Shown here piece after piece: positions 1 through 8,092 of a stretch of 64,000 bases of DNA. Both the position numbers and the translations under genes were made by a program. How positions within the stretch are numbered: the first letter of the stretch is position 1; every line of letters starts with the position of its first letter. The notes under the pieces are model-generated. The model did no database searches, had not been told where the DNA came from, and saw nothing but the letters and a program-made list of their open reading frames with translations. The DNA comes from Allopusillimonas sp048270225 (GTDB lineage: Bacteria; Pseudomonadota; Gammaproteobacteria; Burkholderiales; Burkholderiaceae_B): contig JBLWTG010000002.1 of assembly GCA_048270225.1 (NCBI GenBank), forward strand, positions 1 to 64,000, written 5' to 3'.

Positions 1-3000
1 GGCTTGTTGGCCACGTCATACAACTGCGAACCATTCACTGCGTCCATGCTCGTGCTGCTGACATCACCGGCCGCCACATTGGTGATCTTGTTGCCGCCGA
101 AGTTCACATTGGTGTTCGGGTTGACTGTCAGGTTCTTGCCGATGGTCGCGCCGCCTGCCAGGTTGCTGGCGCCAGTCACGCTCATGTCGCCGCCAACAGT
201 TGCATTGCCACCCACAGTGGAGTTACCAGCCACCGTCGAATTGCCGCCAACCGTCAGGTTGTTGGCAACGTTCACATTGTCAGCCAGATTGAATTTCACA
301 TCGCCGCCCGTCTGAGCAATCTTGATGTTGCCATCCGTATTGGCCAGATCGACCTTGGCGCCAGGCGCCACGTTGCTGGCAGCGCCGCTATTGGTAGACA
401 GATTCCAGCCCTTCTCGGCCGTATCTTTCACCTGCTTGAGCTGGCTGCCGTTGACCGCATCCGTGCTCGTATCGCTGACGGTACCCGCAGCCACGCTGGT
501 GATCTTCTTGCCACCCATGTCCGCACCCTTGAACTGCGGCGTTTCAGCAAACTGGATCTCGATCTTTCCGCCTTCGTAAACGACATCGCCGTCGCTGTTC
601 GTGCGCTGGGTGCCGCCCGTCACCACTGTCTTCACGTTCTGCGCAGAGGTAGCGCCGGTATTGGCTCCCACGATGGCGACCGTCGAACCCATGGTCTGGT
701 TGGTCTGGCCGCTGTTGCCTGCGTACGTCCAGGGGGTATCGCGCACAGCACGCAGTTGCTTCACGTTCACGGCATCCGTGTCCGCCATACCGCCTGCCAG
801 ATTGGTGATGCGGCGCTCGATACTCCCGGCGCGGTCCTGCCCGCCGTGATTACCCACGGACACAACACCCGTATCAGCATCGTCGTGGCCCACCTTGGAA
901 TAGCGCGCAATCGTAGAACCATAGGCGGATTCCGTATTCGAATCCGACCCCAGCGCGACCGAGCTCTTGGCCTGCGCATTGGCACGCGTGCCAATGGCGA
1001 CGGTGTTTGTATTCTTGCTTTCTTCCCCCGGCTTGGGCGAGGCGATACCCGACACTGCGCCCTTGCCCATGGCAATGCCATTGGATGCATAAGCGCGCGA
1101 ATCCGTACCCGATGCGATGCTGTCCGTCCCGGACGCCTGCGCGCCGGTGCCGCTGGCTGCAGCATTGACGCCGCTGGCCAGGGAGTGAGAGCCCGATGCC
1201 TGGGAGTCGACGCCCCGCGCTGCCGCCTGATAACCCTGCGCAATGCCACGCTTGGCGGATGATACCGAATGCTCGCCCATGGCAATGCCGTTGTCCGCCG
1301 TCACGTCGGCATCCGTGCCAATCACGATCGCATTATTGACAGTGGCATTGCCTTCCTTGGCATCGGATTCGGCACGCGTACCGATAACGATGGAGTTTTC
1401 ACCGCGGCTCTGCGCTGCATTGCCAATGGCAACAGTGCTTTCGTGATATGCGATGCTGTCACTTCCAATTGCCGTCGCGTTATCGGCGCCTGCCTTGACG
1501 GAATTGCCCACTGCCACAGCGCTATTTCCTACAGACAGCGCCTCATGGCCTGCGGCCAGCCCTGATACGCCAGAGGCTGCAGCGGCAGGCCCAATGGCCA
1601 TAGCATTTGCACCCGTTGCCCCGCTGTTCTCCCTATTGGCATTCAGGACAGAATTAACGTCGAAATACCGTACCTTTTGTTCATCGACCAGAGATTTGAC
1701 CTGGCCCAGATTGGTTGCGTCGGTATCATCGCTGCCCGCCTTGACGTTCTTGATGGTCGTGCCGCCCACACCGCCCAGGCTGACGGTCTTCTGGCTGCTG
1801 CCGCCGTCGTACAGCACCGCGCCGACGTCATTGATCACGGTACCTGCTCCGCCATTGCCCAGATCGGTCAGGGCGCTGGCGACTGAGCTGTATTTCTTGC
1901 CGCCCACTTCAAACTCAGTGACCTGGCCATCGACCAGTGTGCCATTGCCCAGCACGTCCGCCAGATTTTGTTGCGCAGCCGTCAATTGATTGACGTTTAC
2001 CGCGTCGGTACCTGCCGAGCCATCGGCAACATTGACGATACGCCGCTCACTGCCAGATCGTCCTACGGACACGACGGAAACCGGATTGCCTGCCGCATTC
2101 GAACCGGTCAAGAACCCGACGCCGCTGGACGACGCCGCCTGAGAATTCGTCCCCAGTGCGACGCTATCGCCCTGGGTCCTGGTATTGGCACCCAGCGCAA
2201 CGCCCCAATCATCATTGGCCTGGGCGTCGGAACCCAGCACAGTAGATTGGGCGCCCCGCGCCTGCGCCCGGTCGCCGACGGCAACCGAATTGCTGTCGGC
2301 ACCGCTCTCCCCGCCGATTGCCACCGCATGTCCAACCGATTTGCCGACCGCACTCTGATTTGCCTGATAGCCAATCGAAACGTTCTGGTTTCCGTTCAGG
2401 TGCGTCCCTGCCTCGTTGCCGATGGCCACAGCGTAGTCGCCCGTTACGTCTGAGCCTGCGCCATAGCCGATGGAGGTACTCTGGTTGCCCGAAATCCGCT
2501 GCCCGGCCTGTGTGCCGATGGCAATGTGCGAGGTCTTGTCAAACCCAGGATTGATGGGCGTATCAACAGTGCCCTGCCCCGCTCCGGTTCCCAGGGCAAT
2601 ACTGTTCAACGTCGCTGTTTGCGCCCCCTTGCCCATGGCGATGCCATTGCTGGAGCCGGCCGCTGCCTGACTGCCCATCGCAATTGCGTCGCTACCGCCC
2701 GCCGAAGCGCCGTTGCCGATGGCGGTGGCGCCGCCCGCTCCCGCAGCCGCCTGATTGCCCAACGCAATCGCACTGCTGCTGTACTGACCGGCCACGGTTG
2801 CCTTCGTGCCGATCGCCACTGAGTTCGCCACGAATTCCGACGCAACCTCTGCGCCATCGCCCAACGCAACGCTGCTGGCGCCATTGGCCTGGGCTTCCCG
2901 GCCAATGGCTACTGCGGCAATGCCTTTGTCGCCAACTGCTGCAGCCTGCCCAAGCGCCATACCAGCCTCCGCCTGTTGGGCAACGGTCGCGCCAGCGCCG

Positions 3001-3932
3001 GCAGCCATACTGGCGTCGCCTTGTGCAACTGACTCGGGACCAATGGCAACAGCGTCTTCGCCTGATGCGACCGAATCCGCCTTGTTGGAGTTGGCATGAA
3101 AATACTTGATGCCCTTGCCCTCTGCATAGAGACTGTTCTGCAGGGTATAAAGCTGGCCACCCGTCACGGCATCCTTACTGCCCGCCGCAATGGCGCCATC
3201 CGCCGTATTGGTGATCTTCTTGCCATTCATGTTCAGGCCGCCATTGAGCTTGGCCTGGCCCGCAACGGTCAACGCCCCGCCCACGGTCGCGCCGGCGGTG
3301 GTCGTCACCGTCTTCATACTGATGTCGTCTTTGGTCTTTACCGTAAGCGTACTGCCGCTGCGCGTGACGTCGATGTTCTGGCCGCCCGCAACGGTCATCG
3401 TATCGCCCGGCTTGATCGCCTGACCGGCCCCTGCCTCACCGCCCGCCTTGACGTTCCAGCCCTGGTTGACGGTGTTGCTCAGCGTGTTGACGGTGCCCGT
3501 CAGTGAGTTCACCGAATTCGTCGCGGCCTGGGCCGTCTGGCTGACCGAATGCAACTGCTTGCCGGTGACCGCATCCATACTGCTCGCATTGACCGCGCCG
3601 TCGCTCAGACCGGTAATGGTGCCGCCATTCGAGAACTTAATAGTGCCCGCGCCATTGGAGAAAATAATGCTGCTGCCGTCTGCCTGAACGGGAGAGATCG
3701 AATCGCCGATCACGACGTCTGCCCAGGCTGGTACGCCCATTCCCAGCAACCCGGCCATGGCGAGCAATCCTGCGCCCAGAGTCAGGCGGATTCGGCCGAC
3801 GCCGGACAACGTCTGTACCGTAGTGCCGCCCACCAAGGTACCTGAACGTTTACCGCGGCTCCGTGCATGCTCCGAAACGGCCACATAAGTACCCGTCTGC
3901 TCATTCCACACCGTTTTATAGATCCGATTCAC
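1..3932 (-). CDS. Trimeric autotransporter adhesin (YadA-like, ESPR signal), 3' end outside window
   Basis: The minus-strand frame starts at a GTG (3932-3930) with a GGGGA ribosome binding site at 3942-3938 and stays open to the window edge, giving at least 1310 codons. The N-terminus MNRIYKTVWNEQTGTYVAVS is an extended signal peptide region (ESPR). It is followed by a hydrophobic core and an A-W-A/D-V-V cleavage site near residue 71. The rest is low-complexity passenger: many head repeats of the S-x-A-I/L-G type and stalk/neck motifs such as DAVTGKQL, DAVTGGQL, DAVNVNQL, DAVNVKQL and DAVNGSQL. The family forms homotrimeric outer-membrane fibres that bind host or surface molecules. The C-terminal YadA membrane anchor should lie to the left of position 1 and cannot be checked. 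Target and role are unknown. The family call is firm. Confidence 0.93.
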   Translation of the reverse strand, partial: MNRIYKTVWNEQTGTYVAVSEHARSRGKRSGTLVGGTTVQTLSGVGRIRLTLGAGLLAMAGLLGMGVPAWADVVIGDSISPVQADGSSIIFSNGAGTIKFSNGGTITGLSDGAVNASSMDAVTGKQLHSVSQTAQAATNSVNSLTGTVNTLSNTVNQGWNVKAGGEAGAGQAIKPGDTMTVAGGQNIDVTRSGSTLTVKTKDDISMKTVTTTAGATVGGALTVAGQAKLNGGLNMNGKKITNTADGAIAAGSKDAVTGGQLYTLQNSLYAEGKGIKYFHANSNKADSVASGEDAVAIGPESVAQGDASMAAGAGATVAQQAEAGMALGQAAAVGDKGIAAVAIGREAQANGASSVALGDGAEVASEFVANSVAIGTKATVAGQYSSSAIALGNQAAAGAGGATAIGNGASAGGSDAIAMGSQAAAGSSNGIAMGKGAQTATLNSIALGTGAGQGTVDTPINPGFDKTSHIAIGTQAGQRISGNQSTSIGYGAGSDVTGDYAVAIGNEAGTHLNGNQNVSIGYQANQSAVGKSVGHAVAIGGESGADSNSVAVGDRAQARGAQSTVLGSDAQANDDWGVALGANTRTQGDSVALGTNSQAASSSGVGFLTGSNAAGNPVSVVSVGRSGSERRIVNVADGSAGTDAVNVNQLTAAQQNLADVLGNGTLVDGQVTEFEVGGKKYSSVASALTDLGNGGAGTVINDVGAVLYDGGSSQKTVSLGGVGGTTIKNVKAGSDDTDATNLGQVKSLVDEQKVRYFDVNSVLNANRENSGATGANAMAIGPAAAASGVSGLAAGHEALSVGNSAVAVGNSVKAGADNATAIGSDSIAYHESTVAIGNAAQSRGENSIVIGTRAESDAKEGNATVNNAIVIGTDADVTADNGIAMGEHSVSSAKRGIAQGYQAAARGVDSQASGSHSLASGVNAAASGTGAQASGTDSIASGTDSRAYASNGIAMGKGAVSGIASPKPGEESKNTNTVAIGTRANAQAKSSVALGSDSNTESAYGSTIARYSKVGHDDADTGVVSVGNHGGQDRAGSIERRITNLAGGMADTDAVNVKQLRAVRDTPWTYAGNSGQTNQTMGSTVAIVGANTGATSAQNVKTVVTGGTQRTNSDGDVVYEGGKIEIQFAETPQFKGADMGGKKITSVAAGTVSDTSTDAVNGSQLKQVKDTAEKGWNLSTNSGAASNVAPGAKVDLANTDGNIKIAQTGGDVKFNLADNVNVANNLTVGGNSTVAGNSTVGGNATVGGDMSVTGASNLAGGATIGKNLTVNPNTNVNFGGNKITNVAAGDVSSTSMDAVNGSQLYDVANK

Positions 3933-4234
3933 AATTTTCCCCGATAATCGATCGTGCTTACGTGCTGGAATGGCCTGTGAAACTGCGAATATGGCCGGGC
4001 AGACGTAAGAAGCTATTCACCAATATGTAACTAAAACTCAAAACAGGTGACACTTTGAGGCAGATGGATTTCGGGACTTTTGATTTTTGCGTGAAAACTT
4101 TTGATTTCCGCTTAAACGGGAAAATTAAATTGTGAAGAATGAAAAAGAAGGCGTATTAACAACAATTAAATAGTTTAATTTTTGCTACAAAAAATATGGT
4201 GGATATCAACATGGCTGATTTGTACGCCGTAAAC
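3933..4234. other. Intergenic region upstream of the adhesin
   Basis: This AT-rich stretch of about 300 bases separates the adhesin start from the terminator at 4235. It should hold the adhesin promoter on the minus strand, but no clear -35/-10 pair stands out. Apart from the adhesin Shine-Dalgarno at 3938-3942 I see no gene or repeat. Confidence 0.5.
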
Positions 4235-4266
4235 AAAAAAAACCGCCCATATACGGCGGTTTTTTT
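4235..4266 (-). terminator. Rho-independent terminator after the AraC-type gene
   Basis: The stem ACCGCC (4242-4247) / GGCGGT (4255-4260) has a 7-nt loop. A-tract and T-tract flanks (4235-4241, 4261-4266) make it a potential bidirectional terminator. It lies about 30 bp downstream of the stop of the minus-strand AraC-type gene and insulates it from the adhesin. Confidence 0.85.
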
Positions 4267-4298
4267 ATGCGGGATAATACCTAAAACGTAACAAACAT

Positions 4299-4772
4299 CT
4301 ATCCAAGCTTGAAACACTCGATTGCCGCCATCTGCTCGGCATAAGGCAACTGTCGAAACGACCACGGGCTGATGCCCACATGCTCGCGAAAGGCAAGCAC
4401 AAAATAAGAAGGATGTCGGTACCCGACCTGTGCTGCGATGGTCGGCAGGCCCAACGAAGTCTGGACCAAGAGGCGCTGGGCCTGTCTGAGTTTCTCCCTG
4501 TTGATCCCGGTGCTTATCTGTATGCCGTAGGCGAACGCAAACGCCGACTCCAGGCGGTCTACTTGAACGGAGAGTATGTCGGCAAGATGCTCGGCCGAGG
4601 CGAGTCTGGCAACGTGGCGTCCTATCATCGTTTTGGCAAGACGCGCCAGAGATTCATCATTCAGGTGTTCAGGGTCAGCCGCGCCGTACCCAATCAGTTC
4701 TCTGGCGGGATGATTGTCCGCACCACGTCCGGCAAAGGGCCAACGGGCATCATCCAGGTATTGCTTGGACAT
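4299..4772 (-). CDS. AraC-type HTH transcriptional regulator, short single-domain form
   Basis: A 157-residue protein. Its C-terminal 100 residues match the AraC/XylS double helix-turn-helix domain: a first helix pair around LRQAQRLLVQTSLGLPTIA, then AAQVGYRHPSYFVLAFREHVGISPWSFR, where the family usually has G-Y-x-x-x-S-x-F-x-R-x-F-k-x-x-x-G-x-s-P. The N-terminal 55 residues are too short for a normal effector domain. It could be a natural single-domain regulator or the DNA-binding remnant of a longer one. It has its own promoter and terminator. Its target is not evident; the downstream adhesin is the closest minus-strand gene. Confidence 0.75.
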   Translation of the reverse strand: MSKQYLDDARWPFAGRGADNHPARELIGYGAADPEHLNDESLARLAKTMIGRHVARLASAEHLADILSVQVDRLESAFAFAYGIQISTGINREKLRQAQRLLVQTSLGLPTIAAQVGYRHPSYFVLAFREHVGISPWSFRQLPYAEQMAAIECFKLG

Positions 4773-5080
4773 GATGCCACTTACTGTGTTTTATATAGAA
4801 AGAATTAAGGAAATACAATCGCATGGATAACGCAGCCATGCGTTTGATTTATCGACAATTTCCTTTGGCAACGCGATTTCTTGCATGCGTTGCTCCGCAG
4901 CGTTTCACCGCAAAGGCGAAATGCATCGAGCCTGGCTTGCGCGTGATATATACGGTGTGTGCCCAGCTCTTTGCCGCCGTTCAATGACGAGTGGCGGCAG
5001 CGTGGCGACAAGATATTGCATGTAGCAAGGAATGTCCATGCCAACCCTGCAAAGTTGGCAATGCTTGACATTGTGCCGGC
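4773..5080. other. Intergenic region without convincing gene
   Basis: It contains the promoter at 4790-4818. An 88-codon minus-strand open frame (4805-5071) shows no recognisable motif or good ribosome binding site and is not called. Confidence 0.5.
4790..4818 (-). promoter_or_regulatory. Putative sigma-70 promoter of the AraC-type gene
   Basis: On the minus strand, TTGTAT (4818-4813) and TATAAA (4795-4790) are separated by 17 nt. The -10 lies about 18 nt upstream of the ATG at 4772, so the leader would be very short. Confidence 0.5.
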
Positions 5081-5911
5081 TTAAAGTGCTCCGAAGCCTT
5101 TGGCCAGAATGATGCCTGCCACGCCGACACACACCAGCGCAAACGCATATTGCAGAGCCCTGGCTGGCAGATAGGGCGAAGCGGCCCGCCCGCCCAGCAT
5201 GCCCAACAGGGCAAAGGCGACAAACCAGGTGAGATGGGCGGGCCACTGGAGGCCCATGGAGACGGCCTGGCTGACTGTCACAGCGGAAATCAGGGCGATC
5301 ACCATCAGAGAGGTCGCGACAATACCATGCATCCCGACATTGCTGAACCGCTGCAAGGCTGGGACGATGATAAATCCCCCACCCACCCCCAGCATCCCCG
5401 TAAACAGGCCCGATGTTGCGCCGATTGCCGCAAGAGTAAGCGCCGAACGCCGGTTCCAGATGAACCGGCCAGTGCTGGGCGACAGCATGCATGCCTTGAC
5501 AGGGCTTTCCAGCGTATCGCCCTGCGCTGAACTCACGGCTTTTCGATAACTGCGGGCCGCAACCAGCAGCATGACGCCACCAAAAATAATCATCAGCCAG
5601 CCGACGGGAAGCAGCCGGGCAATCGCCGCTCCCAGCGGCGAAACCAAACCGCCGACGACCGACATCAGCATGGCGGCCTTGTAGCGAACCCAGCCACGGC
5701 GCAAGCCATCGAGCGCGCCAAGCATGGCGGACAGGCCGACGGCAATCAGGGCGACGGGCGCTGCGGTGACCATGTCCACGCCCAGCGCGACGACCAGAGC
5801 AGGCACGGCCAGGATACCGCCACCGGCGCCCGTCAAGCCCATGACCATTCCTATGGTTGCCCCTAAAACGCTTTCCAGAACCACTGCGCTCCCATGCGGC
5901 GGCAGGGCCAC
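5081..5911 (-). CDS. TauE/SafE (DUF81) family sulfite/organoanion exporter
   Basis: A 276-residue integral membrane protein with about eight hydrophobic segments arranged as two repeats. Each repeat carries the family's glycine signature: M-G-L-T-G-A-G-G-G near residue 25 and G-M-L-G-V-G-G-G-F-I near residue 175. TauE/SafE proteins move sulfite, sulfoacetate or related anions across the inner membrane. The gene stands alone on the minus strand, 130 bp after arsB. A sulfite dehydrogenase pair lies 12 kb away, but nothing links the two directly. The family is clear; the substrate is not. Confidence 0.85.
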   Translation of the reverse strand: MALPPHGSAVVLESVLGATIGMVMGLTGAGGGILAVPALVVALGVDMVTAAPVALIAVGLSAMLGALDGLRRGWVRYKAAMLMSVVGGLVSPLGAAIARLLPVGWLMIIFGGVMLLVAARSYRKAVSSAQGDTLESPVKACMLSPSTGRFIWNRRSALTLAAIGATSGLFTGMLGVGGGFIIVPALQRFSNVGMHGIVATSLMVIALISAVTVSQAVSMGLQWPAHLTWFVAFALLGMLGGRAASPYLPARALQYAFALVCVGVAGIILAKGFGAL

Positions 5912-6044
5912 CCGCTAAAGCGCCCGCCACCCGAGGCGACACGCTTCGTTATATGAATAAAGAATAAGTTAATTGCAATTATTCATAAAGAAAGCCGAAA
6001 TGGCAAGCCCGTACAACGCCCCCCCCTCTCGTGCGTGCTGGCCA

Positions 6045-7358
6045 TCAGGACAGTCTGACCGCCAGGGCTGCCAGCGTGAGCAGCAGCACTGGCAGCGTCA
6101 ATACAATCCCCACCCTGAAGTAATAGCCCCAACTGATCCTGAGGCCTTTGCCTTGCAGCACATGCAGCCACAACAGCGTGGCCAGGCTACCAATGGGCGT
6201 GATTTTGGGACCCAGGTCGCCGCCGATGATATTGGCGAACGCCATGGCCTCTCTGACGGCGCCGTTCGCATGGCTGGCATCGATGGACAATATGCCAACC
6301 AGTACCGCGGGCAGGTTGTTCATGATGGAGGACAGGAAGGCCGACAGCAATCCCATGCCCAGGGTGGCGGTCCACAGTCCCTGATCGGCCAATTGAGCAA
6401 GCATTTGCCCCAGGTACTGGACCAGTCCGGCGTTGCGCAGACCGTAGACCACGAGATACATGCCCAGAGAGAAAACCACAATCTGCCAGGGCGCGCTGCG
6501 TATCACCCTGCGCGTATCCACGACCGGACCGCGGGCCGCAACGACCAGCAGTAATACTGCGCCGGACATGGCGATGACACTGACGGGCATGCCAAGCGGC
6601 TCCAGGCCGAAGAAACCGGCCAACATCAAAACCAGTACGGCCCACCCGGCGCGAAACGTGGCCCGGTCCCGTATTGCGAGCGCCGGCAGCCTGAGCCGTT
6701 CCACATGATACCGGCGCGGCACCTGGCGGCGGAAGTACCACAGCAATACCAGCAGCGTGGCCAGGACAGACACGGCGTTTACCGGCATCATGACTGAGGC
6801 ATAGCGGTTGAATCCAATGCCGAAAAAATCTGCCGACACGATATTGACCAGGTTCGAGATGAGCAAAGGCAGGCTGGCGGTGTCGGCAATAAATCCGGCC
6901 GCCATCACAAAGGCCAGCGTTGCGCCGGGGCCGAAACGCAGCGCCGTCAGCATGGCCATGACGATGGGCGTCATGATGAGCGCAGCGCCATCGTTCGCAA
7001 AAAAAGCCGACACCAGCGCGCCCAGCAGGATGATCAGGGCAAACAGTCTCCTGCCACGGCCACCGCCCCAACGTCCCACATGCAGAGCGGCCCACTCGAA
7101 CAGACCTGCCTCATCCAGCAGAATGCTGATGATAATAATGGCGACAAAGGCAATCGTCGCATTCCAGACCAGATGCCAAACCGTCAGGATATCTTCGGGA
7201 TGAACCACGCCAGAGGCCAGTGCGAGTCCCGCGCCCAGGGTCGCGCTCCAGCCTATACCCAAACCGCGCGGTTGCCAGATGACCAGCGTGAGCGTAAACA
7301 CAAAAATTGCAAGGGCGATGATCATAGACAGGTGCGAAGTATGAGGGCTGCGCAGCAT
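6045..7358 (-). CDS. arsB: Arsenite efflux pump ArsB
   Basis: A 437-residue polytopic protein closely resembling the enterobacterial ArsB anion pump throughout. Examples are IWQPRGLGIGWSATLGAGLA near the start, FFANDGAALIMTPIV, FIADTASLPLLISNLVNIVS, IMNNLPAVLVGILSID and DLGPKITPIGSLATLLWLH near the end. ArsB exports arsenite and antimonite across the inner membrane, alone or with the ArsA ATPase. The known family starts at a position matching Met-12 here (7325), so the first 11 residues may not be translated; the upstream ATG at 7358 has a slightly better ribosome binding site. No arsR, arsC or arsA is adjacent, so it is outside a normal ars operon. Confidence 0.93.
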   Translation of the reverse strand: MLRSPHTSHLSMIIALAIFVFTLTLVIWQPRGLGIGWSATLGAGLALASGVVHPEDILTVWHLVWNATIAFVAIIIISILLDEAGLFEWAALHVGRWGGGRGRRLFALIILLGALVSAFFANDGAALIMTPIVMAMLTALRFGPGATLAFVMAAGFIADTASLPLLISNLVNIVSADFFGIGFNRYASVMMPVNAVSVLATLLVLLWYFRRQVPRRYHVERLRLPALAIRDRATFRAGWAVLVLMLAGFFGLEPLGMPVSVIAMSGAVLLLVVAARGPVVDTRRVIRSAPWQIVVFSLGMYLVVYGLRNAGLVQYLGQMLAQLADQGLWTATLGMGLLSAFLSSIMNNLPAVLVGILSIDASHANGAVREAMAFANIIGGDLGPKITPIGSLATLLWLHVLQGKGLRISWGYYFRVGIVLTLPVLLLTLAALAVRLS

Positions 7359-7635
7359 GTGTTGCGCGCCCCATCATAACCCCGGCTGCACGATTTCTTG
7401 TGGCAAACGGGCCGCGCTTCGCCCGCCCCTGCATGCAGACCGTGTCAGCAGCAAAACCGTGGCGCAGTAACGGCAATCTGTAACGCAATCGCATCAAAAC
7501 CAATACAGAACCATTACAGAACCGGCCCCGGGGAAGTCAATTATTTCAGCGTACTGCAAGCGCGCCGATAAGGCTTGCGGACGCCCGGACACGCGACTAC
7601 GCTGAGTTCGAGCATGACTTTTCAGGAGCTTGAAC

Positions 7636-7980
7636 ATGAAGGCAAGACACAATCTCGCACGACTCATCGTGACCGGTCTGGCCATCGCATCGCTGGCAGG
7701 ATGCGCGACCTATGACAGGCGCGCCAACAACACACTATTGGGCGCCGGGCTGGGTACCGCAGCAGGCGCTGTTGTCTCTGGAGGAGACCCGGTATACATG
7801 CTGGGCGGCGCAGCCGCCGGTGGCCTGCTGGGCAATGTACTCACCGGCAATGATCGAAGCTACCGCGACCGCGGCTGGAGCCGGGGGGACAACTACAGGC
7901 ACCAGAACAGGCGCGACTACCGCCGCGGCCATGACCGCGATGACCATCACTGGAATCGCCGGCATAACGATGACAATTAA
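7636..7980 (+). CDS. Glycine-zipper outer-membrane lipoprotein
   Basis: A 114-residue protein starting at the ATG at 7636, chosen over an in-frame TTG at 7630 because AGGAG (7624-7628) lies 7 nt upstream. It has a signal peptide with lipobox L-A-G-C (near residue 22). A glycine-zipper hydrophobic segment follows (LLGAGLGTAAGAVV, then LGGAAAGGLLGNVL). The C-terminus is very rich in Arg, Asp and His. This layout fits small glycine-zipper (OsmB/RcnB-like) envelope lipoproteins of unknown function. It is convergent with the TRAP operon and shares a terminator with it. Confidence 0.75.
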   Translation: MKARHNLARLIVTGLAIASLAGCATYDRRANNTLLGAGLGTAAGAVVSGGDPVYMLGGAAAGGLLGNVLTGNDRSYRDRGWSRGDNYRHQNRRDYRRGHDRDDHHWNRRHNDDN

Positions 7981-8037
7981 GCAAAATAAACGGGCGGCAT
8001 GGCCCGCCCGGGCAAGCAGTGACGGCATTGCCGGCCA

Positions 8038-8074
8038 CTGCAAAAAGGCGAGTGCTTAGATCGCCTTTTTGCAG
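8038..8074. terminator. Bidirectional terminator between lipoprotein and TRAP operon
   Basis: A perfect 14-bp inverted repeat, ctgcaaaaaggcga (8038-8051) and tcgcctttttgcag (8061-8074), with a 9-nt loop sits between two convergent genes. The A and T runs are inside the stem, so it can serve both strands. Confidence 0.75.
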
Positions 8075-8092
8075 CCCGCCCGGGGCAGCAGG

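Noticed and set aside
1..3935. Many 60-180 codon plus-strand and other-frame open frames across the adhesin region
   Set aside because: They are shadows of the long minus-strand adhesin frame. Their products are low-complexity translations of the antisense of its repeats.
4805..5071. 88-codon minus-strand frame
   Set aside because: No motif, no good ribosome binding site, and Cys/Arg-rich composition unlike real proteins.
7990..8010. GC-rich hairpin cgggcggcatggcccgcccg after the lipoprotein gene
   Set aside because: A short stem without a T-tract. The longer 14-bp repeat at 8038-8074 is the better terminator.
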